Shown: in pieces, positions 1 to 10,716 of the stretch
Numbering within the stretch: the first letter of the stretch is position 1
How the letters are laid out: each line of letters begins with the position of its first letter
Assembly (NCBI GenBank): GCA_949825065.1
Contig: OX463849.1
Location: 34,615,199-34,679,198, forward strand
Direction: 5' to 3'
Origin: Odontocerum albicorne
Taxonomy: Eukaryota > Arthropoda > Insecta > Trichoptera > Odontoceridae
Length of the DNA: 64,000 nucleotides
Made by a program: the position numbers and the translations under genes
Notes under the pieces: model-generated
Seen by the model: the letters and a program-made list of their open reading frames with translations, nothing else
Told to the model about the DNA's origin: nothing
Database searches by the model: none

Positions 1-264
1 GTTGCCGACTCGATGAACACCGTACAAGTGCAACCCGACACCGGCATCAGCAGTAACGCGATGAGCATCATGAACAGTTTCGCCAACGACATCTTCGAGC
101 GCACCGCCACCAACGCCATCCGCCTCGCCCACTACAACAAGATGAGCATCATCACCAGCAGAGAGATCCAGACCACCGTCAAGATTCTACTCCCCGGCGA
201 ATTGGCCAAGCACGCCGTCAGCAAGGACACCAGAGCCGTCACTCAGATACAACACTACATCTGA
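1..264 (+). pseudogene. Histone H2B-like fragment, 5' end outside the window
   Basis: The frame is open from the window edge and reads as the C-terminal two thirds of H2B. The histone-fold strings [36 protein letters not shown] and [12 protein letters not shown] are all present. The Met at 13 is internal to the fold, so the true start lies upstream. Departures from normal H2B: the KRST loop reads KMSI, and the C-terminal AVTKYTSSK-type tail reads AVTQ followed by unrelated residues. One extra A near 249 would explain the tail, so a late frameshift is likely and the usual ubiquitination lysine is lost. Codons are GC-rich, unlike the surroundings. I see no histone 3' stem-loop downstream. Most likely a decayed or variant H2B copy; an expressed divergent variant is less likely. 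Confidence 0.75.
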
Positions 265-593
265 TGTGGACGAGCCAGACGCCAGCTCATGTGAGGTCTT
301 CTTAAATCTTAGCCAGCTTCAAATAATCCTAAAATGTGTTGAATCATTTTTGCATATAAAAGTCAATTGAATTTGATTTGGTACATTAAGGTCTTAAATC
401 AGTTTTGCTGCTTGACGTAATTTATTTTCCTATATATTGTGAAAATAATAAAATTTTACAACGTACGAGTAAACTTCAATCAAAAATCCATAAAATCACT
501 TTAGATGACCATCACGTTTCTTGCATTCAACCCATAAACTTCTCAACTAGCGTATTAGTCATTTATGAATACTTAAAATCAATAAGTATGAAT
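265..593. other. AT-rich intergenic stretch
   Basis: Downstream flank of the H2B-like fragment. No coding similarity, repeat or RNA gene recognised. Confidence 0.5.
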
Positions 594-780
594 TTAACCC
601 TTTGACTGCTGGCGTTGTGTTTTTTGCCCGTTGCGAGCAATCAATCCAACGTTGAACAAGTGTTGAACAATATTGAAGGACTATAAATAGGGAACGGACT
701 GTACAGCTTGTTCGCGTTCGTTACCCTGAGTTACCTTTTTGTTTTTTGTTTGCAAGTTGACGTGTGGGGTTTAAAATATC
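594..780 (+). mobile_element. piggyBac-like left end, no matching right end seen
   Basis: A TTAA at 594-597 is followed directly by CCCTTTGACTGC, the arrangement at the ends of piggyBac-superfamily elements (TTAA target plus CCCTTTG-type terminal repeat). A TATA box lies about 85 bp in, as expected for a transposase promoter. No transposase-like frame follows and I did not find the reverse-complement end. Best read as a solo or truncated end; chance similarity is possible because the diagnostic match is short. Confidence 0.4.
682..689 (+). promoter_or_regulatory. Candidate TATA box
   Basis: TATAAATA followed by a GC-richer stretch about 25-35 bp downstream where an RNA polymerase II start could lie. 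It sits inside the piggyBac-like end, so it may be a relic of that element's promoter. Confidence 0.4.
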
Positions 781-842
781 CATCCAATATATTATTTTAA
801 TAAATAAGTTAATTTCGTGTTCATTACATATTAAACGTAACA

Positions 843-1008
843 CCACTCCGGTTTCCTGTTGGGGCTGGAAGAGAAGACATAGCGCCAAACTTTCGTATTT
901 TGAAACGCATTTTTCACTTCATCCACATCCATACAGCTTTTACGATTTCTCTTATATCTTACGTTTTCTTCTTTCAAAATCTCATTCCCTCGATTCAACC
1001 ATTTAACC
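843..1008 (-). mobile_element. LINE-A fragment (3' end of ORF2)
   Basis: On the minus strand this reads in pieces as the C-terminal tail of an RTE-like non-LTR reverse transcriptase (WLNRGNEILKEENV, RNRKSCMDVDEVK). The same tail recurs about twenty times in the window. Frameshifted and short. A SINE1 copy begins immediately to the right. Confidence 0.6.
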
Positions 1009-1010
1009 AA

Positions 1011-1228
1011 CCTCCGTGGCTTAGTTGATAAGACGCTTGTCTCCCGACCCAGAAGTTTAATTCCCGTTGGAACCCAGATTATAAATTTAAAAGGAATTCC
1101 AGTCTGATTTTCAACTTGCAACTTAAACATCTTTCTGGTGGGCTGAAAGAGATTACCAAATGGCAATAAGCCCGTCAGGTTGTCCTGTATACGGTGAAAG
1201 TGTAACACAATACAATATAATACTTCCC
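1011..1228 (+). mobile_element. SINE1 copy
   Basis: tRNA-like head with an A-box-like GTGGCTTAGTTG and a degraded B box, a central CCAGTCTG block, and the 3' tail shared by all SINE1 copies (GAAAGAGATTACC, GCAATAAGCCCGTCAGG, then AATACAATA). It abuts the LINE-A fragment on its left. Confidence 0.7.
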
Positions 1229-2274
1229 CTTCTTTTTCTTAGTGTCATGCCAGGTCCCTCCAACGTTGAATATCACTTGAGAGTAGACATCTTTGTCCCC
1301 GGCAGCCCGAAAAAGATCTCCAATGCCCCTTATTCAATCACGTATATTGCGGAGCCAGGAGAGTTGCCTCCTGCCAACACCTCTTCGGCCTTCTATTTTA
1401 TACTTCCCCTGATTATCTTTTATCATTCATTCGTTCTGCCATTATATATTTAATCCAAACTAAATTTCGATAAGAAAAATAATACACGATGAACTCCATC
1501 ATTATTATCGTCACCATACCTTCATGTATGGAGGTAGGTAGAGAAAACAGATAACCACTTCAGTCTATCCTAGCTAACATTTATCGTATCTGCCATGCCC
1601 ATAAACTTCATCTCCTGTTACAAGGATTTTACACTCTTCCCTCTTTCATAAAATGGTTTATTTGACGATGTCACGTTTTTCTCAGTCTTCCCAAACTTCT
1701 CGTTCCTTCCATTCTTCTTATATAAATTATTTTGTACTTAAATCTTTCGTTATTCGTTCTTTCTATTTTTCTTACTCAGATGTTCTTTTCTACATTTTGA
1801 GTACTGTATTTACTTTAAATCAGCATTCTCTACGTATTTCCTTATTATTTATTCTGTCATATACATTTTTTCTACACATTTTACGTAACGCTATCATTTA
1901 TCGTACTTCATACGTACGTTCATCACTTTTTACCATGTGTAAATTCCGATTGAATATCTTTAAACCTAGATTCTACTATAAACAGTCACCATTGCTTATC
2001 TTGAAATGCTCTGGTCGCTTAAAACATTGTTTAACATACCCATCCGATGGGAACATGCTCCCAAGGTACAACAAATATTATGATTTCAAATTTTGCGTAT
2101 ATCCAACTAGAAATATGGTTTCATTTTTCTAATTGGATATAATGACTTTAAATAATTTAAATTTGAAAACTTCTGCATGACGATTTTAGCGAAGAAGAAA
2201 CTAATTCAAAATAATCACTTAAGGTCAGTAACGTTTATAATTAAATATCGTCTAAGAATAAAGGTAAGATTATT
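1229..2274. other. Unassigned stretch
   Basis: About 1250-1400 is GC-richer than its surroundings with no family recognised. From about 1610 to 1950 there is T-rich sequence in the style of antisense LINE-A, too diverged to call. No credible gene. Confidence 0.4.
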
Positions 2275-2655
2275 AATATGGAGATGCGTGCACTGAGAAA
2301 AAATGTGGTGTAGTCAATTTATTAAAGAAGTTGCAACGAACATATAAAAAATGAATGCATGGATAAAAATAATATTTTAAAACATAAAAAAGTGGCTTAT
2401 AGATGGTTTGGACATGTAGAGAGAACGAATGAAAAAAATAAGGACAAAGCAAGTATACAAGTCAGAAGTGCGAGGTGTGCGTGTAAAAACCAGATTTTTA
2501 AACAAAGTAAAGTGATAAATATGAATAATAGAAGGTTATGTACGATGAGATGTGTGAATGTGAATGAGGTAAAAGTTGTGTGCTTGAACATAACATTTTG
2601 GAGACCTATTCTCTCTGCCTATCACGCAAGGGACTCGGTGTGATGATATACAAGT
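2275..2655 (+). mobile_element. LINE-A variant, ORF2 C-terminal fragment
   Basis: Reads MEMRALRK, then RWFGHVERTNEK, MNNRRLCTMRC, VNVNEVKVVCL and FWRPILSAY in shifted frames. This is the standard C-terminal succession of RTE-like LINE ORF2 proteins (WFGHVERM followed by a Cys/Arg-rich tail). A second copy begins at its 3' end in the opposite direction, so the two are tail to tail. Confidence 0.65.
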
Positions 2656-3360
2656 ATGTATCATGCTTTGTTCCTCTTTCACAGTAGGTTGACTCAACAC
2701 ATTTTCACTTATTTTAATATATTACTTCGCGTGGCCTTCCGTTGTGAGCATGCTAACATGAGAACAGATCTTCAAATTTTTCTATCCAAGTATACATCTT
2801 TCACCTCATCCACATTCATACATCTCGTCTTACATAAGCTTATATTATTCATATTTATCATTTACCTTCTTCCAATATCTGGTCCACTTGATCCAACTAC
2901 GTTTTTCTCGGATTGTCTCCTCTTCGCATACTTCATATTTCTGACTTGTATACTCGCTTAATCATTCTTTAACCATTCAATCTTTCCACTTGTCCATACC
3001 ATCGTAAAGCTCCTTTCTGAAACTTGCTTAAAACATCTATTTTATAGATGCATTAATTCCTGGTGTCTTTATTCCGCCTTCGTTTATACATTGACTCAAC
3101 AAATGTTGCTTAGTGCACATATCTTCACACCATTAATCTTACTTTTACCCTTCTTCTTCCAAGATTCATTCTTTCCACTTGTCCATACCATCGTAAAGCT
3201 CCTTTCTTAAACTTGCATAAAACATCTATTTTATCCATGCATTCATAACTGGTGTCTTTATTCCGCCTTCATTTATACATTGACTCTCCACAAATGTTTC
3301 TTAGTGCACGTATCTCCCCACCATTACTCTAAATTTTACACTTCTTCTTCTGCCAAGTTC
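2656..3360 (-). mobile_element. LINE-A variant with internal 189-bp tandem duplication
   Basis: Antisense copy of the same LINE variant as at 2275-2655. The stretch 2976-3164 (beginning near TTCCACTTGTCCATACC) is repeated at about 3165-3355 with a period of 189 bp and moderate divergence, so the duplication is internal and not recent. Non-coding now. Confidence 0.6.
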
Positions 3361-5017
3361 TAGTTTATCTTCTATATGTCAATGGCACGAACACTATTTT
3401 ATTTATTGTCATTTTTACTTTAGTTGATATTGTTCAATTCTTTTCACATATCCAAGCATGCTAACAAGATACAATATTCACTAAACTTGATGTAATGAAA
3501 TCGATAAACTCCAATGCGTTAATAAACAAACAAGATATAAAAAAAGATAAGCGACATCATAACATAAATTTCTGAGTATCCTAATAAGTAAGAAGTAATG
3601 ATGCGAACATTAACGGTTTCAAATTGAACATATCCTACTTCGCTAATGTCGCATCAGCTTCGTAGAAATAATAATGCTGCCTCGCTATTACTCTGATGTA
3701 ACAACTAACAACCCGCAGCAGGGTTATATAGCCGAGTTAACTCGTACACTAGGTTCACCAGTGTAAAGAAAAGAAGAGGTAAAGGAGTCCCTTTTAAAAA
3801 CAGGTCCCAAGTTTTTTGCCCTTAAGGCTTCATCCTCAAAAATGAACAGACATTTGTAGCATCTGGCACAGTGTAGAAATCTCAGTTTCACCATTTTATT
3901 TGACACAAAAATTAGACTGTTATTTTGAAATTGTCAACACCTTGTATTACTAGATTATTAAGAGCTTTATTCAGAGTCCATAAAACATAAAATGGAAAAA
4001 AATGCTCAAATCAAAGAACTTAGAAATAACTTTACTAAAATGACATAACTATACAACATATAATATTATCATTAAAAAAATATCCTTTTAGGCAAATAAA
4101 TTGATGAATTAAAAAAAATCTAGCATTATATTCAGAATAAACTAAGTTTTATTTGAAACATATGCAACGTTATTCAGTTAAAAATGGTGTACTATAGTTA
4201 ACAAGCGAGTCAAATATTTATTTTATATAAAACAAGTTATTTTTAAGTTCTACTGAATTGTTTATTAGTTGATATAATTTTGGGTTTTCGTATTTTAATA
4301 CAACATTTATACGCGGTTTGTTTTCTTTGATGAAATCTTTATGTTCTTATAAATATGTTTCATTAATTAAATTATATTAAATAACATTAAAAATGAAAAA
4401 TTCCTTAGGACTCCGTGGTCGAGATTAACATTCCTGTTTACATGGTTTCTGGTCGGGAGAAGAACCGCCACAATAAGTTGAACACCGGTTCAAGAGCACA
4501 CGTGGTCTGCTCCTACAGTTGACACGGCGTGTGTATATTTTATACTACACATATACGAGTATACATCCCATCGGGTACAGTGTACAGGGACAGTAGGTAT
4601 ATTGAGAAGTGGCAGGTTGTATAGGCCGTTGGGATTGGCGTGGGTGAACTGGATATTGGAAACCAGATGGATAACAATTTCGCAAACCAAAAGGATGTTG
4701 TCTTCCGTCTTGAGATCTCAGACTGGTCAATATGCTAAAAATAAATATGTAGATGAATATATTATGTATGAACATATACACGTCTTCTATACGAATATAA
4801 TATGTTTGGTTTATTGATATATTTGTCTGGGCATTTAAAATTGAGATTCGAGACTTAAAAAATATTGTATTTATTTTTATTTTTTCTATACGCTTATTTT
4901 TACTTGTGGTGGACTAATTTTTATACAGTAATTTCTTCTAACCAATCAACCTGTCTTAAAAAGGCTAGGTTTTTAAAATCTATGACAGATTTTACAAATA
5001 TGAAAGTTTTTTTTTAT
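3361..5017. other. Unassigned stretch
   Basis: Mostly low-complexity AT-rich DNA. About 4405-4500 has a faint SINE1-head-like start (ACTCCGTGGTCGAG) that is too short to call. About 3600-3720 is slightly GC-richer. No coding signal. Confidence 0.4.
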
Positions 5018-5515
5018 TCAAGTCATCATCGTCGTGTAGCTCATGACTGAGCATCGTGACTCCCATGATAGCCTCTGATGACTCCTCTCTATCCATTTCT
5101 GTACTCTGCGATTCGAAGGGCAGTTGTTAAGTGTATTGTGATCCTTCCTCTGTGTGTCGTTCTTCCACGCTTCCATTCCAAACAGTCCCCATGGCCACGA
5201 GCAATGTGCCCAAAGTATCGGAGGAATCATTGAAGGCATATTGTCGACAATCTGTTGGGGATTCTCAGTTCTTCGAGAACGGAGGCGTTAGTTCGCCTTG
5301 TTGTCCATGGAATTAGTGACATTCTTCTCCAGCACCACATTTCAAATGCATCTATTCTACGTCTCTCGCTTGCTCCCAAAGTCCACGTCTCCGAAACCAT
5401 ACATGAATATTGCGAAGGCGAGAGACTTAACTAGACGCATTTTCGTCATGATGGTGATAGTTCTGCTCTTCCATATATTTTTCAACTTTGACATCGACTT
5501 ATCAACTTATCTCTA
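5018..5515 (-). mobile_element. LINE-B ORF2 C-terminal fragment
   Basis: The minus strand contains SETWTLGASERRRIDAFEMW, then WRRMSLIPWTTRRTNASVLE and later HIARGHGD. This is the order seen in non-LTR retrotransposons after the RT domain (a YG.ESWT-type motif, then FEMW.WRR...PWT.RRTN, then FGHI.R). It is frameshifted at least twice. A homologous fragment lies at 48325-48665 on the other strand. Confidence 0.7.
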
Positions 5516-6014
5516 AACATTAATGGTAGATTAAGAGGAAAATAATGCTATTTTTGAAAGGCTATTTTTCCACTTCTCTTTGAACGTTATTAATTATGTT
5601 TTGCATCTGATAACTCTTGAAAGTTCGTTCCACAGTCACACATGCCGTAAATACAAATGTGTAAAATGAGGTGTGGTATATTGGTATGCAAAAGAGTTCC
5701 TCATCGCTGGATTGAAGAGAACGTCAGTGTTTTGAAAGAAAGGAGATTTTTTGCGAAAATATGAAGAATAATGGATATTATTAAGCACGCAAAATACTCA
5801 TAGAGAACGTGAATCATAGAGAACAAGTAGTCATACTTGCTTATGTTAAATATACACATGTATTGGATGCAAAAACATTTCGTTGACATTCAAATAGTAA
5901 ATAACACCATAATCAAATAATTGAAGCAGTAAATTAACTGTCTTAAAATAGACAATGACTCTTGTGAAACTGCTGATGAAAGGTGTTGTCTTTTGTAGAA
6001 ATATCTAAACATGA
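5516..6014. other. Unassigned stretch
   Basis: AT-rich; no family or coding similarity recognised. Confidence 0.4.
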
Positions 6015-6260
6015 TTTATCAGGCTCCTTTCAGTGTTTTTTCCACATCCAAGTTTCATTCCTATTCACTAATGCTGATACTAGTTGACTTCCATCTTAGC
6101 ACTTTTCGATATTGTCCGGTTCGAGTGCATGTATCATATATGTTTTAGTACCAATTACATTGGTTTTCTATTGTTACACGTCTTTCGATATATCTAATTC
6201 TTCCACCATCTGAAACAAATACTACCTAAATAGCGGAATTCTTAATCTTTCATTGTTCGC
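6015..6260 (-). mobile_element. LINE-A fragment
   Basis: Matches the antisense LINE-A block that also lies at 7440-7600 and 15990-16340 (GATACTGTCCGGTTTGAG-type core followed by ACTACCTAAATAGCGGAATT). It is upstream of the C-terminal tail in element orientation and has no open frame. Confidence 0.55.
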
Positions 6261-6654
6261 CCATGTAGTATATAGCATTTACTTATCAATTTCAAACTTT
6301 TCTATCACTTTCCTTTCACAGATTTACTTTTTAAACATTAAAAAAAAAATACTTTGAGCTCCTCTGAAAAGCAACGTCAAAAAATAAATGTCACTCTTTT
6401 ATAATAACGTGTTATTGTAAGCAGTAAAACACATTATGTTGACATGGGGCACGAGCCAAGGGGCCTTTCTGGCTGTTGTTATTGGTAACTGTAACTTGTT
6501 GATCTTTTATTTTGAACCGGGTTTATCTGGGTTAAGAAAGGTCAAACCGAGCCAGGTTACGGTATGGTTTAAATTAAATCACTCATTAATTAAACCACAA
6601 CACAATGGCAATTTGTGTATAATTATTTAGTTATTTAATTTGACTGTTGTATTT

Positions 6655-6715
6655 GTTCACGGCAAGCAAGCAGACGCCCTAGGTTTGATTCCTGGCAGAT
6701 TATTTTCCAGACTGA
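6655..6715 (+). mobile_element. Possible SINE head fragment with B-box-like sequence
   Basis: GGTTTGATTCCTGGCAGAT preceded by a GCAAGCA run. A similar arrangement occurs at about 36548-36650, where the box reads GGTTCGATTGC. The two could be copies of a further tRNA-headed SINE. The match is short and the call is weak. Confidence 0.35.
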
Positions 6716-7035
6716 ATTGACTCTACATAAGCATTTACGTTTTTTTCGTATCTCATGGTACTTATAGTACATTCTTATAGCGCTTGTTTGTATAGACATT
6801 ATTTATATAATAGGCAATACCTTTAAGGTTGCCTAAAAACCAATTCAAAAAGAGCGATAGAAAATCTGTCGAAACAAAATATTACTTCAGATTGTCTTAA
6901 AGTTACCGATCGTATCAAAACTTTGATCTCATTTCCATCGGTGCATTTTATTAAATTTGCCAAGACTCTGTGCTTGCTGGAGTACAACAGCTTGTATACA
7001 ATGAATAAAAAATGTACATCCGTTTTTTTATCTAC

Positions 7036-7600
7036 AACAAACATACAATCACACTATTTCCCTGTCGGAGTAGGCCGAGAGGACAAATTGGCAGACTTTC
7101 CTTTCTCGACAATGTCCTTGGACTCTTCTGCATCCATACACCTTCTCATACAACTTCCACGATTTCTCTGATTTTCTACGTTGTTTCTTTCATTCAGAAT
7201 ATCATTAACTTGATACAACCATACTTTTCTTGGTCTTTCTTTCACAACCCTTCCACTCACATTTGTATTACATATAATACATGCTTTGTTAGTTTTTCTT
7301 CTTACTCAAAACATAAGCCTTAAATTGACATTCATCTCTAATCACTTCATTCCGTATTTTATCATACATTGTCACTCCATGTGTTCGTCTCAAAACATGC
7401 ATTTCTACAACATTTATTCAGCTCTTCTCGGTATTTTTCTACATCCATGTTTCATTCTTATAAAACAAAGTTGGTTAGAAAATACTCGTAATATTGTGGT
7501 ATATCATTTATGTAGATTTCGATACTGTCCGGTTTGAGAATATACGTTTTAGGGGCCAATTGACTTTGTTTCCTATCGCTTCATGACATATAAATCATGA
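7036..7600 (-). mobile_element. LINE-A, longest readable ORF2 C-terminus
   Basis: The minus strand at 7054-7260 reads GRVVKERPRKVWLYQVNDIL, then RNRGSCMRRCMDAEESKDI and RPTPTGK before the stop. This is the cleanest copy of the LINE-A tail in the window and serves as its reference. Upstream sequence to about 7600 continues the element but is frameshifted. The 3' end is the ACAAACATACAATCACAC-type terminus seen beside several SINE1 copies. Confidence 0.75.
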
Positions 7601-7924
7601 ATAATCTATATTCAATGCATGTTTCTAAATCGATATCTGAGCCACGTACAAACCAAGTACTGAAGTTCCTACAAATGAATGCCCCTGTCGGATAAAAAAG
7701 TGTCCTCAAATCGTCTGATTTAATCCTATTTACTCCTAAGTGGTCACTCCAAACCACTTAAATAAACAAAATCTGGAGAAACCTATTTAAAAAGCATCAA
7801 AAATATATTCTGTTATCTCAAAGTGTGTTCAAATAAGAAGACAAGAATATCGTATATTTCAGAGATTCGTAAACTTTTAAAATATTAATCAGTCTTACAT
7901 ACATGTTTTTTTCTTACATCCTGA

Positions 7925-8205
7925 TTTTTCTTTTCCTTTCCTTTCCTTTTGATTGATGATATCCCACTTTATATGAAAAATAATGTTCGGGTGATTGTCC
8001 GTCTTTGTGGGATTCGTGAGCATGTTCTCGCGTATATGTTTATGGATTTCGTGGGGATGGATAGTCATTTGAATGATTTATGCGACCACGTAACTTGCTT
8101 CATTTACTTTTGTCTGGTTAGTTGGAAGAGATTGCCACCTGACAATAAACCCGCCAGATTGTATTGAAATAAAAGTGTTAAATAAATAAATAAATAAATA
8201 CATGT
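7925..8205 (+). mobile_element. CR1/Jockey-like LINE 3' UTR and tail
   Basis: Shares a long block with 22975-23465 and with the reverse strand of 40815-41480: a TTTGATTGAT start, a GTCCGTCTTTGTGGG core, GGATTTCGTGGGGATGGAT, ACTTGCTTCATT, then GGAAGAGATTGCC and CCCGCCAGATTGTA, ending in an (AAAT)n tail. The coding part is missing. The tail directly abuts the antisense LINE-A 3' end. Confidence 0.7.
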
Positions 8206-8440
8206 CATCACGCTGTCTCCCTATCGGGGTAGGCTAAAATGAGAGAGCACCATCCTTTTATTTCGTGACACAGACATCTTTCAACTCTTCTCTATCCTTC
8301 TCACACAACTGTTAAGATTTCTCTGACTTTTTTACATTTCCTTGGTTATAATATCAAATACTTGATCCAACCATACTTTCCTCGATATTCTTCTATCACG
8401 TCCTCTACTCACATTTTCAATGTATTAACTAAAGCGCTAG
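8206..8440 (-). mobile_element. LINE-A 3' fragment
   Basis: Begins at the element's 3' terminus (ATGTCATCACGCTGTCTCCC, antisense of the PTGK-stop region) and runs through the degraded ORF2 tail to about 8440. Its 3' end sits exactly against the (AAAT)n tail of the CR1-like LINE. Confidence 0.65.
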
Positions 8441-8450
8441 GAAGTTTAGG

Positions 8451-8714
8451 TTTATCCCCTGCAGATAACTGAATCGCTAAAAAAGTAGTTTTTGTTTATC
8501 CCCTGCAGATAACTGAATCGCTAGAAAAGTAGTTTTAGTTTATCCCCTGCAGATAATTGAATCGCTAGAAAAGTAGTTTTAGTTTGTCCACTGCAGATAA
8601 TTGAATCGCTTGAAAATTAGTTTTAGTTTATCCCCTGCAGATAACTGAATCACTAGAAAAGTAGTTTTAGTTTATCCCCTGCAGATAACTGAATCGCTAG
8701 AAAAGGAGTTTCAG
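8451..8714. repeat. 44-bp minisatellite, six units
   Basis: Units begin TTTATCCCCTGCAGATAA at 8451, 8495, 8539, 8583, 8627 and 8671, a constant 44-bp period. Units differ by a few substitutions. They are contiguous, with no unique spacers. Confidence 0.95.
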
Positions 8715-9540
8715 TATATTTATCTCAAACGAAATATATGTTATCTGACCACATTTACCCTTTGCTCCTACGCTCTCTATTGGAGAGAGATTAATAAATC
8801 TCTTTCGCCAAAACGAGTATATTAAGGGTCCATGAAGCCAACATTTTTCAGGTACATTTGCAGCAGGGAAGGATGAGGTCACTATAACGTTCCGTCCCGT
8901 TAATATGTATCCGTAATATACTTATATGTAAATGTAATCGTTATAATCGTCGTCCAATAAATTATTGAAGAAATTGAGTATTTTCCATCATCACCATAAA
9001 TTCCCTACTTCTGACATAACACATTCATTCGTTCAATATGTCCTAAACATCTCCGAGTGCTATTCTTGGTCTTACTTTATATAACATCCTTTAGTTCACA
9101 TTCATCCCTGAGCACTTCATTATGCATTCTAACATATCATACATTTTCATCCCTTGTATTATTTTCAGTGCACGCATTACTTATTAGTTTATTGAATTAA
9201 TAAACTTTCCTGAAGTATTAATGTTTTTTTTTTCTGTTTCGTCAACCACCGGTATTGAACTCATGTTGTATTTTATTTCAGCAGTGTATTGGGTCGAGTC
9301 AAAATGGTAGTCCCCAAGATAAGCTTCTATCAAATTTGTGTTAAAAAAAACTGAAAAGATCGTTACAAAAACTCGGGAGTGCGTGTCGATGTTTTTGTTA
9401 TGTTTTTTTCATCTCCATAGACAAGGACTTGGGTACGCACAAATGTACTAGGAGCGAGACGTTAGCGCAAGCATCGGGTTCGATATCAGGGATGGGAAAT
9501 TATTTAGAAATATTGATAGTTTTATTTAAACTATGATGAA
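8715..9540. other. AT-rich stretch with a LINE-A fragment at about 9010-9185 (minus)
   Basis: About 9010-9185 matches antisense LINE-A (TTCATTCGTTCAATATGTCC, then TTCACATTCATCCCTGAGCA). The rest shows no recognisable family or coding signal. Confidence 0.45.
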
Positions 9541-9738
9541 CTCCAAAGCCTAGTTGGTAAAATACTTGATAACTACCCGGGGGTTTCAGTTATAATTTCC
9601 GATGAAACCCAAATGTGCTAGTGATGTTGCCTCTTCACGTGCATTTGTATTATCAACACGCGAGGAACTGCGAATTTCGTACTTACGCCAATGGTTCTCA
9701 ATCCAAAGGCTTGATTACTGGGCCCGAAAACAATATAT
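9541..9738 (+). mobile_element. SINE3 copy
   Basis: Head AAAGCCTAGTTGGTAAAA with a degraded B box. The body is shared with 22215-22440, 23480-24045, 53740-54000 and the reverse strand of 25165-25380 (accumulated short CG-containing words around CAACACGCGAGGAACTGCGA, ending CCAAAGGCTTGATTACTG). The tail runs into family 5 without a gap. Confidence 0.6.
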
Positions 9739-10050
9739 AATAATAATAAAATATCAATTTAAAATGCCCCGTTTAGAGAGCAGACTGTATTCAAGGGCGC
9801 TCTTACACGGGAACCGAACCGGTTTTTATGGAGAGATTAAAAATATTATTTAAAAAATATGCTCAGTGGAAGGATTGGAAAATGGTGGCTGCGGCCATTA
9901 AATAAGGTACTTCCCAACATCTGCAGATGTTTAGAAAAATATATTTGGTTAGAACACCGCAGAAAACTTACCAAAGGAAGATGAACTACAAAGAAAACTT
10001 TTTCGATCTTACGATGTGTAACAATAACATATTCGACTTTAGGTTTGGAG
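9739..10050 (+). repeat. Family 5 interspersed repeat
   Basis: Matches 17895-18215 and 47990-48310: an (AATAAT)n-like start, CGTTTAGAGAGCAGACT, GGTGGCTGC(GG), GGTACTTCCCA, CTTACCAAAG-AGA-GA-GAACTACAAAGAAA and an end near CATATTCGACTTTA. About 300 bp, no coding capacity, no clear terminal repeats. It is sandwiched directly between SINE3 and SINE2. Confidence 0.65.
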
Positions 10051-10445
10051 GTGCGTAGCCGCACGGTAACGGATTAGAGTGCCGCGCGGAAGGTCCCTGG
10101 TTCGAACCACGCGCTGTGCCATTCATCTCAAATGACACAGGCATTTTTTTCGCCTACTATTCGTGGGAATAAAAGATACCTATGATGTAAGTCATACATG
10201 ACGAGTATATTCTTTCAAAAAAAGGGGGAAAAAGAGAGAAAACATGCCGGTGTGCTTCGATCGTCTCACTTCGGTGTGCCATTAGACCCAGTACAGAGGT
10301 GTGATCTTTGAGTTTGTTGGTATGCAACGGTACATCACTTAAACAAAAATCTACGGCACAGCTTCGCTTTCCAGCTGACTTGCATTGGAATAGCGAGGGG
10401 ATCCTCAACTACCAGGCTCAGCATCGACTACGACGATGAGTTTGG
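10051..10445 (+). mobile_element. SINE2 copy
   Basis: tRNA-like head with a TAGCCGCACGGTAACG block and a clear B box (GGTTCGAACCACG), then a ~320-bp body shared with 49769-50165 and the reverse strand of 51305-51606. Shared body blocks: TGACACAGGCAT, TATTCTTTCAAAAAA, GTCTCACTTCGG, CGGCACAGCTTCGCTTTCCA, GGGGATCC-CAACTAC. This is the best-preserved head of the family. Confidence 0.75.
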
Positions 10446-10469
10446 GTAGAGTGAAGTGTGCGTGTAGTG

Positions 10470-10600
10470 TTCTAATAAAGATAATCCAATATTTGGTTAA
10501 GATTTCCAAAAAGGTCTGTTTTTAATTGCTTCTTTAAGCTGTACACGTATCTCATATTTATAACACTTCAAACAAAAAAACGATTCTTTCTATTAAAATA
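10470..10600 (+). repeat. Family 6 partial copy
   Basis: GATTTCCAAAAAGGTCTGTTTT and the following CACGTATCTCATATTTATAACACT align with the start of the longer copy at 48695 and with 59040. Only the first ~130 bp are present. Confidence 0.45.
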
Positions 10601-10622
10601 TTACTCAAGAAAAGCAAGTTCT

Positions 10623-10672
10623 ATATGATGAGATGACAATATCTGAGAATAGATATTGTCTTCTCATCATAT
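10623..10672. repeat. 22-bp-arm hairpin
   Basis: Arms 10623-10644 and 10651-10672 are reverse complements with one mismatch in 22 positions, around a 6-nt loop (GAGAAT). It lies directly beside a LINE-A 3' end fragment (10673-10716). Confidence 0.8.
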
Positions 10673-10716
10673 ACAAACATACCATCACACCATTTCTCTG
10701 CCGGTTGATTTAATTA

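Noticed and set aside
1653..2132. 159-codon frame, hydrophobic and aromatic-rich
   Set aside because: Composition is that of T-rich DNA read in frame, and similar antisense LINE text surrounds it. No membrane-protein family is recognisable.
8451..8714. Regular direct repeats resembling a CRISPR array
   Set aside because: Units are contiguous with no unique spacers, and the genome is plainly eukaryotic. Same for 20812-21018 and 32340-33820.
10051..10122. tRNA gene
   Set aside because: Same reasoning: it is the head of SINE2, and two other copies carry the same body.
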